In this document: piece by piece, positions 26,048-35,866 of the stretch
How the letters are laid out: each line of letters starts with the position of its first letter
How positions within the stretch are numbered: the stretch's first letter is position 1
Origin: Paenibacillus sp. 1011MAR3C5
GTDB taxonomy: Bacteria > Bacillota > Bacilli > Paenibacillales > Paenibacillaceae
Length of the DNA: 64,000 nt
Direction of reading: 5' to 3'
Assembly (NCBI RefSeq): GCF_003591485.1
Contig: NZ_QZCF01000014.1
Coordinates: 21,111 to 85,110, forward strand
The notes under the pieces: model-generated
Database searches by the model: none
Told to the model about the DNA's origin: nothing
Seen by the model: the letters and a program-made list of their open reading frames with translations, nothing else
Program-made: the position numbers and the translations under genes

Positions 26048-26192
26048 ACGGAGAATAACGAGTGCGTGGAGTTATCGGCGAAAGAAGTGAGAGGTTCGTT
26101 AATAACTAATTGACGGCTAGTGACGATGGTTTCGTATTCATAAGAATGGTGTAAGGATATAAAGTGAATTTTGAAAAGGGAACAGAGGAGCG

Positions 26193-27290
26193 ATGAATTT
26201 GAGATATAAACAATTCTATATCATACTATTTTCTATAGCTGCATTTCTCCTGTTAGTCTCATTGTTATGGGAACGGAAGGGAATTGAAGAGGTCATAGCC
26301 GAGCATGAGTTGGATATGACCCTATATTCAAACTATGATAATCTGTATGCGCTTGCAGCGGATGAGGAGCAAAAGAGTGAGCTGAACTTTTTGAAAGCCA
26401 ATGATGTGATGGGGTCCGGCGTTTGGTTGCGTGAAGGGCTAATCATTGTTGGTGAGCTCCCGCAAGATCAGAGGAGGCTTACTTTGCAAGCTGTCAGAGA
26501 TAAGCTGGAAACCTATACAGATGACGAGACGCTAATGAAGCAACTTAATTTAATTGCGGGAGCACCAGATTGGCTGGGTGCTGGGGATGTTGGCCGGGTT
26601 ATATATCATCTGAACGATGAGGGAACGGATTCGATTCATTTCTCCTATGGCGTTATTTCATATGTTCATCAGGATAGCAATGGCGCAGAACAGATAGAGC
26701 TTCTGAACAAGCCGGATTCATATGAGAACAAGACAAATGTGGTTAATCTGACTATGCCTGACTATGACATTACGACTAATTTGGCTGAGATGGCGAAGAA
26801 AGCTGAGCTCATCGTTGAGGGACAGTATAAGAACAAATTTGGAACGACGCATAGATCAGGCAACTTTTATTCGGATGAATATACGTTTGTCGTGGATAGA
26901 GTCCTATTTGGCGACTTGGATCAAAGTGAAATTTCTATATCCATTCCAAGCTATCAAGTATATTCACTGCGGCAAGATGATCGGCTCTATGAAGCGAAAG
27001 CGTCCGGTCCTTATTTTGAACAGATTAAAGCAGGGAAGACCTATATTCTGTTCTTGAGGACACAAGACGGTTATGACGAATACATTCAAGCATGTCTGCC
27101 CTTTCAAATCTCTTTTGACGATCAAGATATGGCTACGCTAGACTTTTTGCGAACGATCAGCGAGGATGTAAAGATTACGCCGAACGGCGACAAGCTTATT
27201 GTTAAACGGGAAGCGCTGGGTATTGAACATTTAGATCGAATTAGCGGAATGAGTCGTGAACAAATTATAGAGCAGTTGAAGACACGTTGA
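26193..27290 (+). CDS. Membrane-anchored extracytoplasmic protein, unknown
   Basis: 365 residues: an N-terminal span (about 8-25) followed by WERKGIEEV, then a large outside domain. Residues about 205-320 (KAELIVEGQYKNKFG ... YTFVVDRVLFGDL ... GKTYILFLR) look like the beta-barrel module seen in many Firmicutes surface proteins, where a secreted domain follows 'adIIVEG' and 'vdkVLkGd' patterns (recollection). The C-terminal 40 residues are helical. GAGGAGCG precedes the ATG. Base use is more AT-rich than the flanking ribosomal genes. Function not known. Confidence 0.65.
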   Translation: MNLRYKQFYIILFSIAAFLLLVSLLWERKGIEEVIAEHELDMTLYSNYDNLYALAADEEQKSELNFLKANDVMGSGVWLREGLIIVGELPQDQRRLTLQAVRDKLETYTDDETLMKQLNLIAGAPDWLGAGDVGRVIYHLNDEGTDSIHFSYGVISYVHQDSNGAEQIELLNKPDSYENKTNVVNLTMPDYDITTNLAEMAKKAELIVEGQYKNKFGTTHRSGNFYSDEYTFVVDRVLFGDLDQSEISISIPSYQVYSLRQDDRLYEAKASGPYFEQIKAGKTYILFLRTQDGYDEYIQACLPFQISFDDQDMATLDFLRTISEDVKITPNGDKLIVKREALGIEHLDRISGMSREQIIEQLKTR

Positions 27291-27355
27291 GCGATGCCTT
27301 TTGGTATGTAGGATAGAGGTGTGTTCGACCTTATTTCAAGGAGGCATGATTCAGA

Positions 27356-27583
27356 ATGAACGAACGACATATCCATGAGTCATTGGAGAATCGTCGCCAT
27401 GTAGAGAAGAATGAAGGATATCAAGACCCCCAACTTACATCGATCCAGCAGGCTGAAGGCGGAGGGCCGATCAAAAAAGTGAATTTAACCGATATGCCAT
27501 TACCGCTGCGGATATTTGGCTATACCGTAAAAACAATACTGATTTTAATGGTGGTGGGGACCATTATCGTTAGTTTGAAGTGA
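27356..27583 (+). CDS. Small C-terminally anchored membrane protein, unknown
   Basis: 75 residues. The first 50 are charged and polar (ERHIHESLENRRHVEKNEG); a hydrophobic span at about 55-73 (YTVKTILILMVVGTIIV) ends two residues before the C-terminus. AAGGAGG is 11 bases ahead of the ATG. I do not recognise the family. It follows the preceding gene by 65 bp in the same direction and may be co-transcribed. Confidence 0.6.
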   Translation: MNERHIHESLENRRHVEKNEGYQDPQLTSIQQAEGGGPIKKVNLTDMPLPLRIFGYTVKTILILMVVGTIIVSLK

Positions 27584-27874
27584 GTAGGCAACCTGACATA
27601 ACCCGTAACCAGCGATAGGGAGCAATATAGGACAACCACATACAAGCTGAACAATCTATTGGACATGATTAGGAAGCGTCTGGAGATTAGATTTCGAAAG
27701 TGTGGAAGCATATACACGAAATTCCTGAGTCTATTCGCTCTTGGCGTATCAGATCAGAGGATAGGCATAGTAGGTGTGGCCTATAAAGTCTACCTGGATG
27801 GCAGCGCAATGATATAACGTTCAGTTAAATTTGTGTAAAGATTCCTATTCGACAATAAACACCCGATTTCACGC

Positions 27875-27904
27875 TTGACATGCATATGTGCGAAGTGATA
27901 CTAT
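27875..27904 (+). promoter_or_regulatory. Promoter of the rpsL-rpsG-fusA operon
   Basis: TTGACA at 27875-27880, 18-bp spacer with TG one base before the -10, TACTAT at 27899-27904 (extended -10 type). The rest of 27584-28035 holds no gene I can support. Confidence 0.75.
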
Positions 27905-28035
27905 ATCGGAGTGTGCCTGACGACTAGGCTTAAGGAATACTAATGTTCAATTATGAACCGCCTGGCTCTGTGGGCTTAAAATTGGGTGAAATGTCTACCA
28001 TCATAAAGACATGAATAAGGGGAGGGGGTGGCAAC

Positions 28036-28455
28036 ATGCCAACAATTAACCAGCTCGTTCGTAAAGGACGTCAAGCGAAAGTCGTTAAATCGAAATCGCC
28101 AGCCTTGCAAAAAGGTTTTAACGCACTGAAACGTGAAGCAACTGACATCAACGCGCCTCAAAAACGCGGTGTGTGCACTCGTGTAGGTACTATGACTCCA
28201 AAGAAACCGAACTCCGCGCTTCGTAAGTATGCGCGTGTGCGTCTGACTAACCGTGTTGAGGTTACAGCGTACATTCCAGGTATCGGTCATAACCTTCAAG
28301 AGCACAGCGTGGTTCTGATCCGCGGCGGTCGTGTAAAAGACCTTCCGGGTGTTCGTTACCATATCGTGCGCGGCGCATTGGATACAGCAGGTGTTAACAA
28401 CCGTAACCAATCCCGTTCGAAATACGGTACTAAGCGTCCTAAAGCTAAGAAATAA
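28036..28455 (+). CDS. rpsL: 30S ribosomal protein S12
   Basis: 139 residues. The decoding-centre loops TPKKPNSALRKYARV and RGGRVKDLPGVRYH carry the usual lysines, the streptomycin-sensitive state. GGGGAGGGGG precedes the ATG. It heads the str operon. Confidence 0.97.
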   Translation: MPTINQLVRKGRQAKVVKSKSPALQKGFNALKREATDINAPQKRGVCTRVGTMTPKKPNSALRKYARVRLTNRVEVTAYIPGIGHNLQEHSVVLIRGGRVKDLPGVRYHIVRGALDTAGVNNRNQSRSKYGTKRPKAKK

Positions 28456-28524
28456 GAAGTATAACACTACCTTGTTAATAACAAGCTAGAACAAGTTACT
28501 ATTAGAAGAAAGGGGGACTTTCTC

Positions 28525-28995
28525 ATGCCACGCAAAGGTCCTGTAACGAAACGTGATGTGCTTCCGGATCCGGTTTACAATAGCAAACTGGTTACCCGCC
28601 TAATCAACCGTATTATGATCGACGGTAAGAGAGGCACTGCACAAACACTGTTATACGATGCATTCAAACTGATCCAAGAACGCTCGGGAAAAGATCCGAT
28701 GGAAGTGTTCGAAGCAGCTTTGAAAAATATTATGCCGGTTCTTGAGGTTAAAGCTCGTCGTGTAGGCGGTTCTAACTACCAAGTACCTATCGAAGTTAAG
28801 CCTGAGCGCCGTACGGCTCTTGGTCTTCGTTGGCTCGTGAACTACTCGCGTAACCGCGGCGAGAAAACGATGACAGAACGTTTGGCTGCTGAAATTCTGG
28901 ATGCTTCCAACAACACTGGCGCATCCGTTAAAAAGCGTGAAGACACGCACAAAATGGCAGAAGCAAACAAAGCGTTTGCTCACTACCGCTGGTAG
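28525..28995 (+). CDS. rpsG: 30S ribosomal protein S7
   Basis: 156 residues, normal length, with the signature KRGTAQTLLYDAF near residue 34 and RGEKTMTERLAAEI. S7 nucleates assembly of the 30S head and contacts the E site. AAAGGGGG precedes the ATG. Confidence 0.97.
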   Translation: MPRKGPVTKRDVLPDPVYNSKLVTRLINRIMIDGKRGTAQTLLYDAFKLIQERSGKDPMEVFEAALKNIMPVLEVKARRVGGSNYQVPIEVKPERRTALGLRWLVNYSRNRGEKTMTERLAAEILDASNNTGASVKKREDTHKMAEANKAFAHYRW

Positions 28996-29024
28996 GATAA
29001 CCATTAACGAGAGGAGACATATTC

Positions 29025-31103
29025 ATGGCAAGAGAGTTCTCCTTGGAAAATACGCGTAATATCGGGATTATGGCGCATATTGACGCTGGTAAAACCACAA
29101 CTACTGAACGGATCTTGTTCTTCACAGGCCGTACCCACAAAATCGGTGAGGTGCACGAAGGTGCAGCTACGATGGACTGGATGGAGCAAGAACAAGAGCG
29201 CGGCATTACGATTACGTCTGCCGCGACAACCGCTCAATGGAAGGGTAACCGCATTAATATCATCGATACCCCAGGTCACGTTGACTTCACAGTAGAAGTT
29301 GAACGTTCCCTACGCGTATTGGACGGGGCCGTTGGTGTTTTCAGTGCGAAAGAAGGCGTTGAGCCACAGTCTGAGACTGTATGGCGTCAAGCTGACCGTT
29401 ACGGCGTTCCTCGGATCGCTTATGTTAACAAGATGGACATCATCGGCGCAGACTACCTGAATGTCGTTAAAGACATGCGCGAGCGTCTGCAAGCAAATGC
29501 TGTTGCTATTCAGTTGCCAATCGGCGCTGAGTCCGACTTCGTTGGCGTAATCGATATCATCGAGCGCGTAGCATACACGTACAAAGACGATCTTGGCAAA
29601 GATCCGATCGAATCCGAGATCCCAGCTGAGTACAAAGAGCAAGTCGAAGAGCTTCGTCTTGAACTGGTAGAGAAAGTTGCTGAACTGGATGAGGATCTGA
29701 TGATGAAGTATCTGGAAGGCGAAGAAATTACGATTCCAGAACTGAAAGCAGTACTTCGCAAAGGTGTTTGCGAAGTTAAGATCTTCCCGGTTGTTGCAGG
29801 CTCCTCGTACCGTAACAAAGGTGTTCAATTGGTATTGAATGCAGTTGTTGACTACCTGCCTGCACCGGTTGACGTACCAGCGATCAAAGGTACGCTCGAA
29901 GACGGTGAAGAAGCAGTTCGTCCTTCATCTGATTCCGAGCCGTTCTCGGCTCTGGCATTCAAAATCATGACGGACCCTTACGTTGGTCGTCTGACGTTCT
30001 TCCGTGTATACTCGGGTATCCTGAAATCCGGTTCGTACGTTCTTAATGCAACAAAGAACAAGCGTGAGCGGATTGGCCGGATCCTGCAGATGCATGCGAA
30101 CAGCCGTCAAGAGATCTCCGAAGTACACTCGGGCGATATTGCAGCTGCAGTAGGCCTGAAGGATACGACTACAGGTGATACACTGTGTGACGAGAAGTCC
30201 CCAATCGTTCTTGAATCGATGAACTTCCCTGAGCCAGTTATCCAAATCGCAATCGAGCCTAAGACGAAAGCAGACCAAGACAAACTTGGCGTTGCAATCT
30301 CCAAGCTCGCCGAGGAAGATCCTACATTCCGTGCTTATACAGACGAAGAAACGAACCAAACGATCATCGCAGGTATGGGTGAGCTTCACCTTGAGATCCT
30401 CGTTGACCGTATGCTTCGCGAATTCAAAGTAGAGACGAATGTTGGTAAACCTCAGGTTGCATACCGTGAAACCTTCCGTCAAGCGGCTAAAGTTGAAGGT
30501 AAGTTCGTTCGTCAGTCCGGTGGTAAAGGTCAGTTCGGTCATTGTTGGGTTGAATTCGAACCTCAAGAGGCTGGAACAGGCTTTATCTTCGAAAGCAAAG
30601 TCGTGGGTGGATCGATTCCTCGTGAATACATCGCTCCGATCCAGGCTGGTATCGAAGAGTCGATGAAGAACGGCGTTATCGCTGGCTTCCCGCTCGTTGA
30701 TATCAAAGCGACTGTTGTCGATGGTTCCTACCATGACGTCGATTCCTCGGAGATGGCGTTTAAGATCGCAGGCTCCCTGGCGCTTAAAGCTGCGAAAGAA
30801 AAATGTAAGCCTGTCCTTCTTGAGCCAATTATGAAGGTTGAAGTTACCGTTCCTGAAGAGTACATGGGCGACGTAATGGGCATGCTGAACTCCCGTCGTG
30901 GTCGCATCGAAGGTATGGATTCGCGCGGAGGCGCGCAAATTATCCGTGCTAAGGTGCCTCTCTCCGAGATGTTCGGTTACTCCACTACACTTCGTTCCGG
31001 TACACAAGGACGCGGCGTATTCTCGATGGAACTCTCCCACTACGAAGAAGTTCCTAAGTCGATCGCCGAAGAGATCATCACCAAGCATAAAGGCGGAGAG
31101 TAA
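29025..31103 (+). CDS. fusA: Elongation factor G
   Basis: 692 residues. GTPase motifs: G1 AHIDAGKTTTTE, G3 DTPGHVDF, G4 NKMD; effector region RGITITSAAT. Domains II-V follow, with the domain IV loop GGSIPREYI and RGRIEGMDSRGG. EF-G drives translocation and, with RRF, recycling. GAGAGGAG precedes the ATG. Confidence 0.97.
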   Translation: MAREFSLENTRNIGIMAHIDAGKTTTTERILFFTGRTHKIGEVHEGAATMDWMEQEQERGITITSAATTAQWKGNRINIIDTPGHVDFTVEVERSLRVLDGAVGVFSAKEGVEPQSETVWRQADRYGVPRIAYVNKMDIIGADYLNVVKDMRERLQANAVAIQLPIGAESDFVGVIDIIERVAYTYKDDLGKDPIESEIPAEYKEQVEELRLELVEKVAELDEDLMMKYLEGEEITIPELKAVLRKGVCEVKIFPVVAGSSYRNKGVQLVLNAVVDYLPAPVDVPAIKGTLEDGEEAVRPSSDSEPFSALAFKIMTDPYVGRLTFFRVYSGILKSGSYVLNATKNKRERIGRILQMHANSRQEISEVHSGDIAAAVGLKDTTTGDTLCDEKSPIVLESMNFPEPVIQIAIEPKTKADQDKLGVAISKLAEEDPTFRAYTDEETNQTIIAGMGELHLEILVDRMLREFKVETNVGKPQVAYRETFRQAAKVEGKFVRQSGGKGQFGHCWVEFEPQEAGTGFIFESKVVGGSIPREYIAPIQAGIEESMKNGVIAGFPLVDIKATVVDGSYHDVDSSEMAFKIAGSLALKAAKEKCKPVLLEPIMKVEVTVPEEYMGDVMGMLNSRRGRIEGMDSRGGAQIIRAKVPLSEMFGYSTTLRSGTQGRGVFSMELSHYEEVPKSIAEEIITKHKGGE

Positions 31104-31158
31104 TTTACTCGATGTCCTACTGCAACAAATGTTTGTAATCGGCCGTCATCAGGTATGC

Positions 31159-31188
31159 TTGCACTCTCGGTGCCGGCCCACACATAAA
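31159..31188 (+). promoter_or_regulatory. Possible internal tuf promoter
   Basis: TTGCAC at 31159-31164, 18-bp spacer, CATAAA at 31183-31188 in the 119-bp fusA-tuf gap. Only moderate matches. Confidence 0.35.
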
Positions 31189-31222
31189 AAATATCAAGTT
31201 ATATTGAGGAGGACTCAGTTCA

Positions 31223-32413
31223 ATGGCTAAGGCAAAATTTGAACGTAACAAACCGCATGTTAACATCGGTACAATCGGTCACGTTGACCATGGTAAAACA
31301 ACACTGACTGCTGCGATCACAACTGTACTTTCCAAAAGATACGGCGGTGCGGCAATCGCATTCGACCAAATCGACAAAGCTCCAGAAGAGCGCGAGCGCG
31401 GTATTACAATTTCTACATCTCACGTTGAGTATGAGACTCCTAACCGTCACTACGCTCACGTTGACTGCCCAGGTCACGCCGACTATGTTAAAAACATGAT
31501 CACTGGCGCGGCTCAAATGGACGGAGCAATCCTGGTTGTATCCGCATCTGACGGCCCAATGCCGCAAACGCGCGAGCACATCCTGCTCTCCCGCCAAGTA
31601 GGCGTTCCTTACATCGTTGTATTCCTGAACAAATGCGACATGGTTGAAGACGAAGAGCTTCTTGAACTGGTTGAGATGGAAGTTCGCGACCTTCTTTCCG
31701 AGTACGAGTTCCCAGGCGACGACACTCCAATCATCCGTGGCGCTGCTCGTGAAGCGCTGTCTGATCCAGACGGTGCTTGGGCTGACAAAATCGTTGAGCT
31801 GTTCGAGCAAGTTGACACGTACATCCCAACTCCAGAGCGCGACACGGCTAAGCCTTTCCTTATGCCTGTCGAGGACGTATTCACAATCACAGGCCGTGGT
31901 ACAGTTGCTACAGGTCGCGTAGAGCGTGGCGTTATCAAAGTTGGCGACGAGATCGAAATCATCGGTCTTCAAGAAGAAACTCGCAAATCCGTTGTTACGG
32001 GCGTTGAGATGTTCCGTAAATTGCTTGACTCCGCTCAAGCAGGCGACAACGTTGGCGCATTGCTTCGCGGTGTAGACCGTAAAGACATTGAGCGTGGTCA
32101 AGTATTGGCTAAGCCAGGTTCGGTTAAGCCACACACGAACTTCACTGCTCAAATCTACGTTCTGACTAAAGAAGAGGGTGGCCGTCATAAGCCTTTCTTC
32201 ACTGGCTACCGTCCACAATTCTATTTCCGTACAACTGACGTAACAGGTATCATCAACCTGCCTGAAGGTACTGAAATGGTTATGCCTGGCGACAACATCA
32301 CAGTTACTGTAGAACTGATCGCTCCAATCGCGGTTGAAGAAGGAACTCGCTTCTCCATCCGTGAAGGCGGCCGTACTGTAGGCGCTGGCGCTGTAGCTAC
32401 AATCCAAAAATAA
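31223..32413 (+). CDS. tuf: Elongation factor Tu
   Basis: 396 residues with G1 GHVDHGKTT, G3 DCPGHADY, G4 NKCDM and the effector segment RGITISTSHVEY. It delivers aminoacyl-tRNA to the ribosome. AGGAGGACT precedes the ATG. It is the only tuf copy in the window, ending the str operon ahead of a double hairpin. Confidence 0.97.
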   Translation: MAKAKFERNKPHVNIGTIGHVDHGKTTLTAAITTVLSKRYGGAAIAFDQIDKAPEERERGITISTSHVEYETPNRHYAHVDCPGHADYVKNMITGAAQMDGAILVVSASDGPMPQTREHILLSRQVGVPYIVVFLNKCDMVEDEELLELVEMEVRDLLSEYEFPGDDTPIIRGAAREALSDPDGAWADKIVELFEQVDTYIPTPERDTAKPFLMPVEDVFTITGRGTVATGRVERGVIKVGDEIEIIGLQEETRKSVVTGVEMFRKLLDSAQAGDNVGALLRGVDRKDIERGQVLAKPGSVKPHTNFTAQIYVLTKEEGGRHKPFFTGYRPQFYFRTTDVTGIINLPEGTEMVMPGDNITVTVELIAPIAVEEGTRFSIREGGRTVGAGAVATIQK

Positions 32414-32480
32414 TGTGATGCAGCATTAGCTGCATCACATAGAACGGCCCCGAGCTTAGCTCGGGGCTGTTTTTTGTTGT
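32413..32480 (+). terminator. Double-hairpin terminator after tuf
   Basis: A perfect 12-bp hairpin starts on the last base of the stop codon (32413-32424 with 32429-32440). A second 12-bp GC-rich hairpin follows (32444-32455 with 32459-32470), then TTTTTTGTTGTT. Confidence 0.9.
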
Positions 32481-32518
32481 TCTCTCATTTATCAATTGCT
32501 ATTTCCTTAATATTAGGA

Positions 32519-32547
32519 TTGACGTGACTATCATGCACCTTTAATAT
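32519..32547 (+). promoter_or_regulatory. Sigma-A promoter of the ABC transporter operon
   Basis: TTGACG at 32519-32524, 17-bp spacer, TAATAT at 32542-32547. Downstream, ACATTG-CAA-CAATGT (32629-32643) inside ATTAAT repeats (32620-32649) may be an operator. No T-box or known riboswitch is seen in the leader. Confidence 0.6.
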
Positions 32548-32711
32548 ATGTATATAAATTGATGAAGTCGTCCGAATACTGCGACTTTATTCACCAGTTA
32601 TATCCATACACTTTATTGGATTAATGCAACATTGCAACAATGTATTAATGCGGCAATCGTTTTTAATGGCAATGAAGGTAAATGGATGATAATGAGAGGG
32701 GTCATTGAAGT

Positions 32712-33725
32712 ATGAAGAAAAAATTCTGGCTTGGATTGGCACTGGCGTCACTTATGGCTGTAACTGCTGCGTGTGGCAGTAATAGCGGAGGCAAATCAAC
32801 GGAGGGCGGTAATTCGGAAGGCAAGGAATATACGGTAGCAATCTCGCAGATTGTTGAACATCCATCGCTTGACGCAACACGCGAAGGTTTTCTGAAAGCG
32901 CTTGAGGATGCTGGCTTGAACGTGAAAGTAGATTACAACAATGCTCAGGCAGATCAAAATAACATTAAATCTATTTCACAAAAAATCGCAACAAGCAAAG
33001 CTGACCTGGCCCTAGGTATCGCAACGGATACGAGCATTGGCTTAATTGAGGAAGTAAAGGATATTCCGGTATTGTTCGCGGCTGTAACAGACCCGCTCGA
33101 TTCCAAGCTCGTGCCGCAATTGAAAGCTCCAGGCGGCAATGTGACGGGTGCTTCTGATACAAATCCGGATGCGATCGTTCAATTGATGGATTTTATCGCG
33201 AAGGAATTGCCGAATGTGAAGAAAGTTGGCGTTGTTATTAATGAAGGTGAATCCAACGCTGTCGTTATGAGCAATATCGCACAGGAAGCGCTTGCGAAGC
33301 ATAACATTGAATTGGTGAAAGCAGCTGTCGTGAATAGCTCTGATGTACAACAAGCGGCGCAATCTTTGGTCGGCCGTGTTGATGCGGTATATGTTACGCT
33401 GGATAACACAGTAGTTGAAGGCGTTGAATCGATTATCGACGTTGTGAACAAAAATAAAATCCCATTCTTCTCCGCAGATCGTGATACGGTCGAAAAGGGT
33501 GCTTTTGCAACAGTTGGCTTCAAATATTTTGACCACGGATATGAAGTAGGCCAGATGGCTGTTGAAATCCTGAAAGATGGCAAGAAGCCAGGCGAGATGG
33601 ATGTCAGATCGCCGGAGAAGCTGGATTTCATTCTTAATCTGAGCGCAGCAGCTGAGCAAGGCATTACTGTAACGGATGAAATGAAAGCATATGTTAAAGA
33701 TCCAGAGAACAACATTATCGAGTAA
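32712..33725 (+). CDS. ABC transporter substrate-binding lipoprotein (ABC_sub_bind/TrpX-like)
   Basis: 337 residues. A signal peptide with lipobox VTAAC (Cys at about 21) and a Gly/Ser-rich linker anchor it outside the membrane. The mature part has the two-lobed periplasmic-binding fold of the ABC_sub_bind family (YTVAISQIVEHPSLDATREGF, LALGIATDTS, FAAVTDPLDSKLV, GNVTGASDT). Relatives include proposed tryptophan/tyrosine transporters, but the substrate is not readable here. It is followed at 94 bp by its permease. Confidence 0.9.
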   Translation: MKKKFWLGLALASLMAVTAACGSNSGGKSTEGGNSEGKEYTVAISQIVEHPSLDATREGFLKALEDAGLNVKVDYNNAQADQNNIKSISQKIATSKADLALGIATDTSIGLIEEVKDIPVLFAAVTDPLDSKLVPQLKAPGGNVTGASDTNPDAIVQLMDFIAKELPNVKKVGVVINEGESNAVVMSNIAQEALAKHNIELVKAAVVNSSDVQQAAQSLVGRVDAVYVTLDNTVVEGVESIIDVVNKNKIPFFSADRDTVEKGAFATVGFKYFDHGYEVGQMAVEILKDGKKPGEMDVRSPEKLDFILNLSAAAEQGITVTDEMKAYVKDPENNIIE

Positions 33726-33819
33726 ACTGGACTAATGATGTGATAACAAACAGATGGGGTGATCGGGCTTCTGGTTCACCCCATTGCTATTTTCGACACC
33801 TGAAAGGAGGGTGCCTTAC

Positions 33820-34731
33820 ATGCTTGTATCGTTGGTAGGAGCAGTTGAGCTTGGCCTGTTGTATGCGCTTATGGCATTAGGCGTGTACATTACATTTCGA
33901 ATCTTGGACTTCCCGGACTTGACGGTAGACGGGAGCTTCACAACCGGGGCTGCAATCGGAACCGTCATGACTATCGCGGGTACTCCGCCTTGGCTTGCTG
34001 TCATCTTTGCATTTTTTGGAGGAGCGGCGGCTGGCACATTGACAGGGCTGCTGCATACAAAAGGAAAAGTAAACGGTTTGTTGTCTGGTATTATTATGAT
34101 GATCGCCCTATATTCCATCAATTTGCGCATATTGGGCAAACCTAACGTCCCGCTGAGAGGCGAAGCCAATGTATTTGACGGTGCTTCAGTGCTTGTCATA
34201 GGTCTGATTCTCGCTGTTGTAGCGAAGGTAGGGTTAGATATGTTCTTCAAGACGAATATGGGGCTTAGTTTGCGCGCCACAGGAGACAATAGCCGCATGA
34301 TTCGCAGCTTTGGCGCGAATACGGACATTACGATTATTATGGGCGTAGCATTATCCAACGCTTTGGTAGCTTGCTCGGGCGCATTAATCGCACATTCGCA
34401 GAATGCGGCTAACAACTCGATGGGTATTGGTATGATCGTAATCGGCTTGGCATCCGTCATCATCGGTGAAGCGATTTTTGGAGCAAAGACAATCTTCCGG
34501 GCTACTTTGGCTGTTGTACTAGGCGCGATCATTTACCGTATCATATATGCGCTTGCATTGCGCGTGGAATGGCTGGATGCGCAAGACATGAAGCTGATCA
34601 CAGCTGTCATTATTGTCTGCGCCCTGGTTGTACCGACGGTCCGCCGAGCGGTTAAGTCGAAGTCTACCGCTAAGAAGCGTACGGAAGAAGTATTAGCGTC
34701 TATGGGGCAATCGGGCGGAGGTGGACGCTAA
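33820..34731 (+). CDS. ABC transporter permease (BPD_transp_2 family)
   Basis: 303 residues with eight or nine membrane spans and the family's conserved pieces: GVYITFRILDFPDLTVDGSF near the start, GKVNGLLSGIIMMIALYSIN and GLSLRATGDNSRMIRSFGAN. AAAGGAGGGTG lies 8 bases before the ATG at 33820; the frame opens 12 codons earlier over that site. Its last base is the first base of the ATPase start. Confidence 0.92.
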   Translation: MLVSLVGAVELGLLYALMALGVYITFRILDFPDLTVDGSFTTGAAIGTVMTIAGTPPWLAVIFAFFGGAAAGTLTGLLHTKGKVNGLLSGIIMMIALYSINLRILGKPNVPLRGEANVFDGASVLVIGLILAVVAKVGLDMFFKTNMGLSLRATGDNSRMIRSFGANTDITIIMGVALSNALVACSGALIAHSQNAANNSMGIGMIVIGLASVIIGEAIFGAKTIFRATLAVVLGAIIYRIIYALALRVEWLDAQDMKLITAVIIVCALVVPTVRRAVKSKSTAKKRTEEVLASMGQSGGGGR

Positions 34732-35525
34732 TGCTGAGAATTGATGGCGTATCCAAGTTATTTAATCCTGGAACCGTTGATGAAAAGATTGCATTGTTGA
34801 ATGCGAATCTTCAGATGAAGCCTGGAGATTTTGTAACGGTTATCGGAAGTAATGGAGCTGGCAAGTCGACGCTTATGAATATTATTTCAGGCGTAATGAA
34901 GCCTGATGCAGGCAATATTTTAATCGAAGATACGGATGTCAGTCAGCTGTCCGAATTTCATCGAAGCAGATGGATCGGCCGTGTGTTTCAAGATCCGATG
35001 GCTGGAACTGCGCCGCGTATGACAATCGAGGAGAATCTGGCTATTGCGTACAAGCGCGGCAAGCCGCGAGGTTTGTCCTTGGGTGTTACGAGCAAGAATC
35101 GCAAAGTATTCCGTGAAGAGCTCAGCCGGCTTGGCATTGGCTTGGAAAACCGTATAACGGCTAAAGTGGGATTGCTCTCCGGCGGCGAGCGGCAAGCGTT
35201 AAGCTTGCTGATGGCTACCTTTACGAGACCTCAGATCTTATTGTTGGATGAGCATACGGCAGCGCTTGATCCGGCTCGTGCAGAGCTGGTCACGAGGTTG
35301 ACGGAGAATATCGTGCGTGAGTTGAATCTGACAACGCTCATGGTTACACACAATATGGAGCAGGCAATTCGACTGGGCAACCGTCTGATCATGATGGACA
35401 AAGGCAAAATTATCCTTCAGGTAGATGAGGAACAGAAGAAAGGCCTCACCGTGGAACGCTTGCTTGGTGAGTTCGAACGCATCAGCGGCAAGAAGATGGC
35501 TGATGATCGTGTTGTGCTTGGTTAG
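34731..35525 (+). CDS. ABC transporter ATP-binding protein
   Basis: 264 residues. Walker A GSNGAGKST, Q-loop RVFQDPMAG, signature LSGGERQ, Walker B ILLLDEHTAALDP and H-loop VTHNM are intact. It powers the preceding permease; the start codon overlaps the permease stop by one base. A terminator follows. Confidence 0.94.
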   Translation: MLRIDGVSKLFNPGTVDEKIALLNANLQMKPGDFVTVIGSNGAGKSTLMNIISGVMKPDAGNILIEDTDVSQLSEFHRSRWIGRVFQDPMAGTAPRMTIEENLAIAYKRGKPRGLSLGVTSKNRKVFREELSRLGIGLENRITAKVGLLSGGERQALSLLMATFTRPQILLLDEHTAALDPARAELVTRLTENIVRELNLTTLMVTHNMEQAIRLGNRLIMMDKGKIILQVDEEQKKGLTVERLLGEFERISGKKMADDRVVLG

Positions 35526-35597
35526 TAGCTTTTGTGGGAATAACGAGGCTGTGTGATTATTGGTTACGAGCCTGCGTGAATGGTTAATTGATCCAGT

Positions 35598-35632
35598 AGA
35601 AAAAGCAGCGACATGATGTCGCTGCTTTTTCT
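35598..35632. terminator. Terminator after the ABC operon
   Basis: 17-bp arms around a single central base, A-run on the left and TTTTTCT on the right; symmetric enough to act in both directions. Confidence 0.85.
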
Positions 35633-35866
35633 GTTGCACTATTTATATAGAAGAAACTCGTTAAGGGGCAATGTAAGAGTGAATGATTAATTGGATAAAT
35701 ACGTTGATAGTGGACTTTTATGAGGTATTTAAGGCGAGTATGCATTTAACTAGGTTGATGGATGTGGTAAAGAGCAGCTGCTAAAGGTAAATCTGTCTTA
35801 AACCAATCCAGATATCTGAGGGCAACCGAACCACATGAAGATATGAGTAGAGTCAGCGCAAATGTT

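Noticed and set aside
31220..32407. 395-codon minus-strand frame antisense to tuf
   Set aside because: Almost exact mirror of tuf; produced by EF-Tu codon bias.
32480..32711. T-box ahead of the ABC transporter
   Set aside because: No TGGNACCGCG core, specifier loop or terminator is present in the leader.
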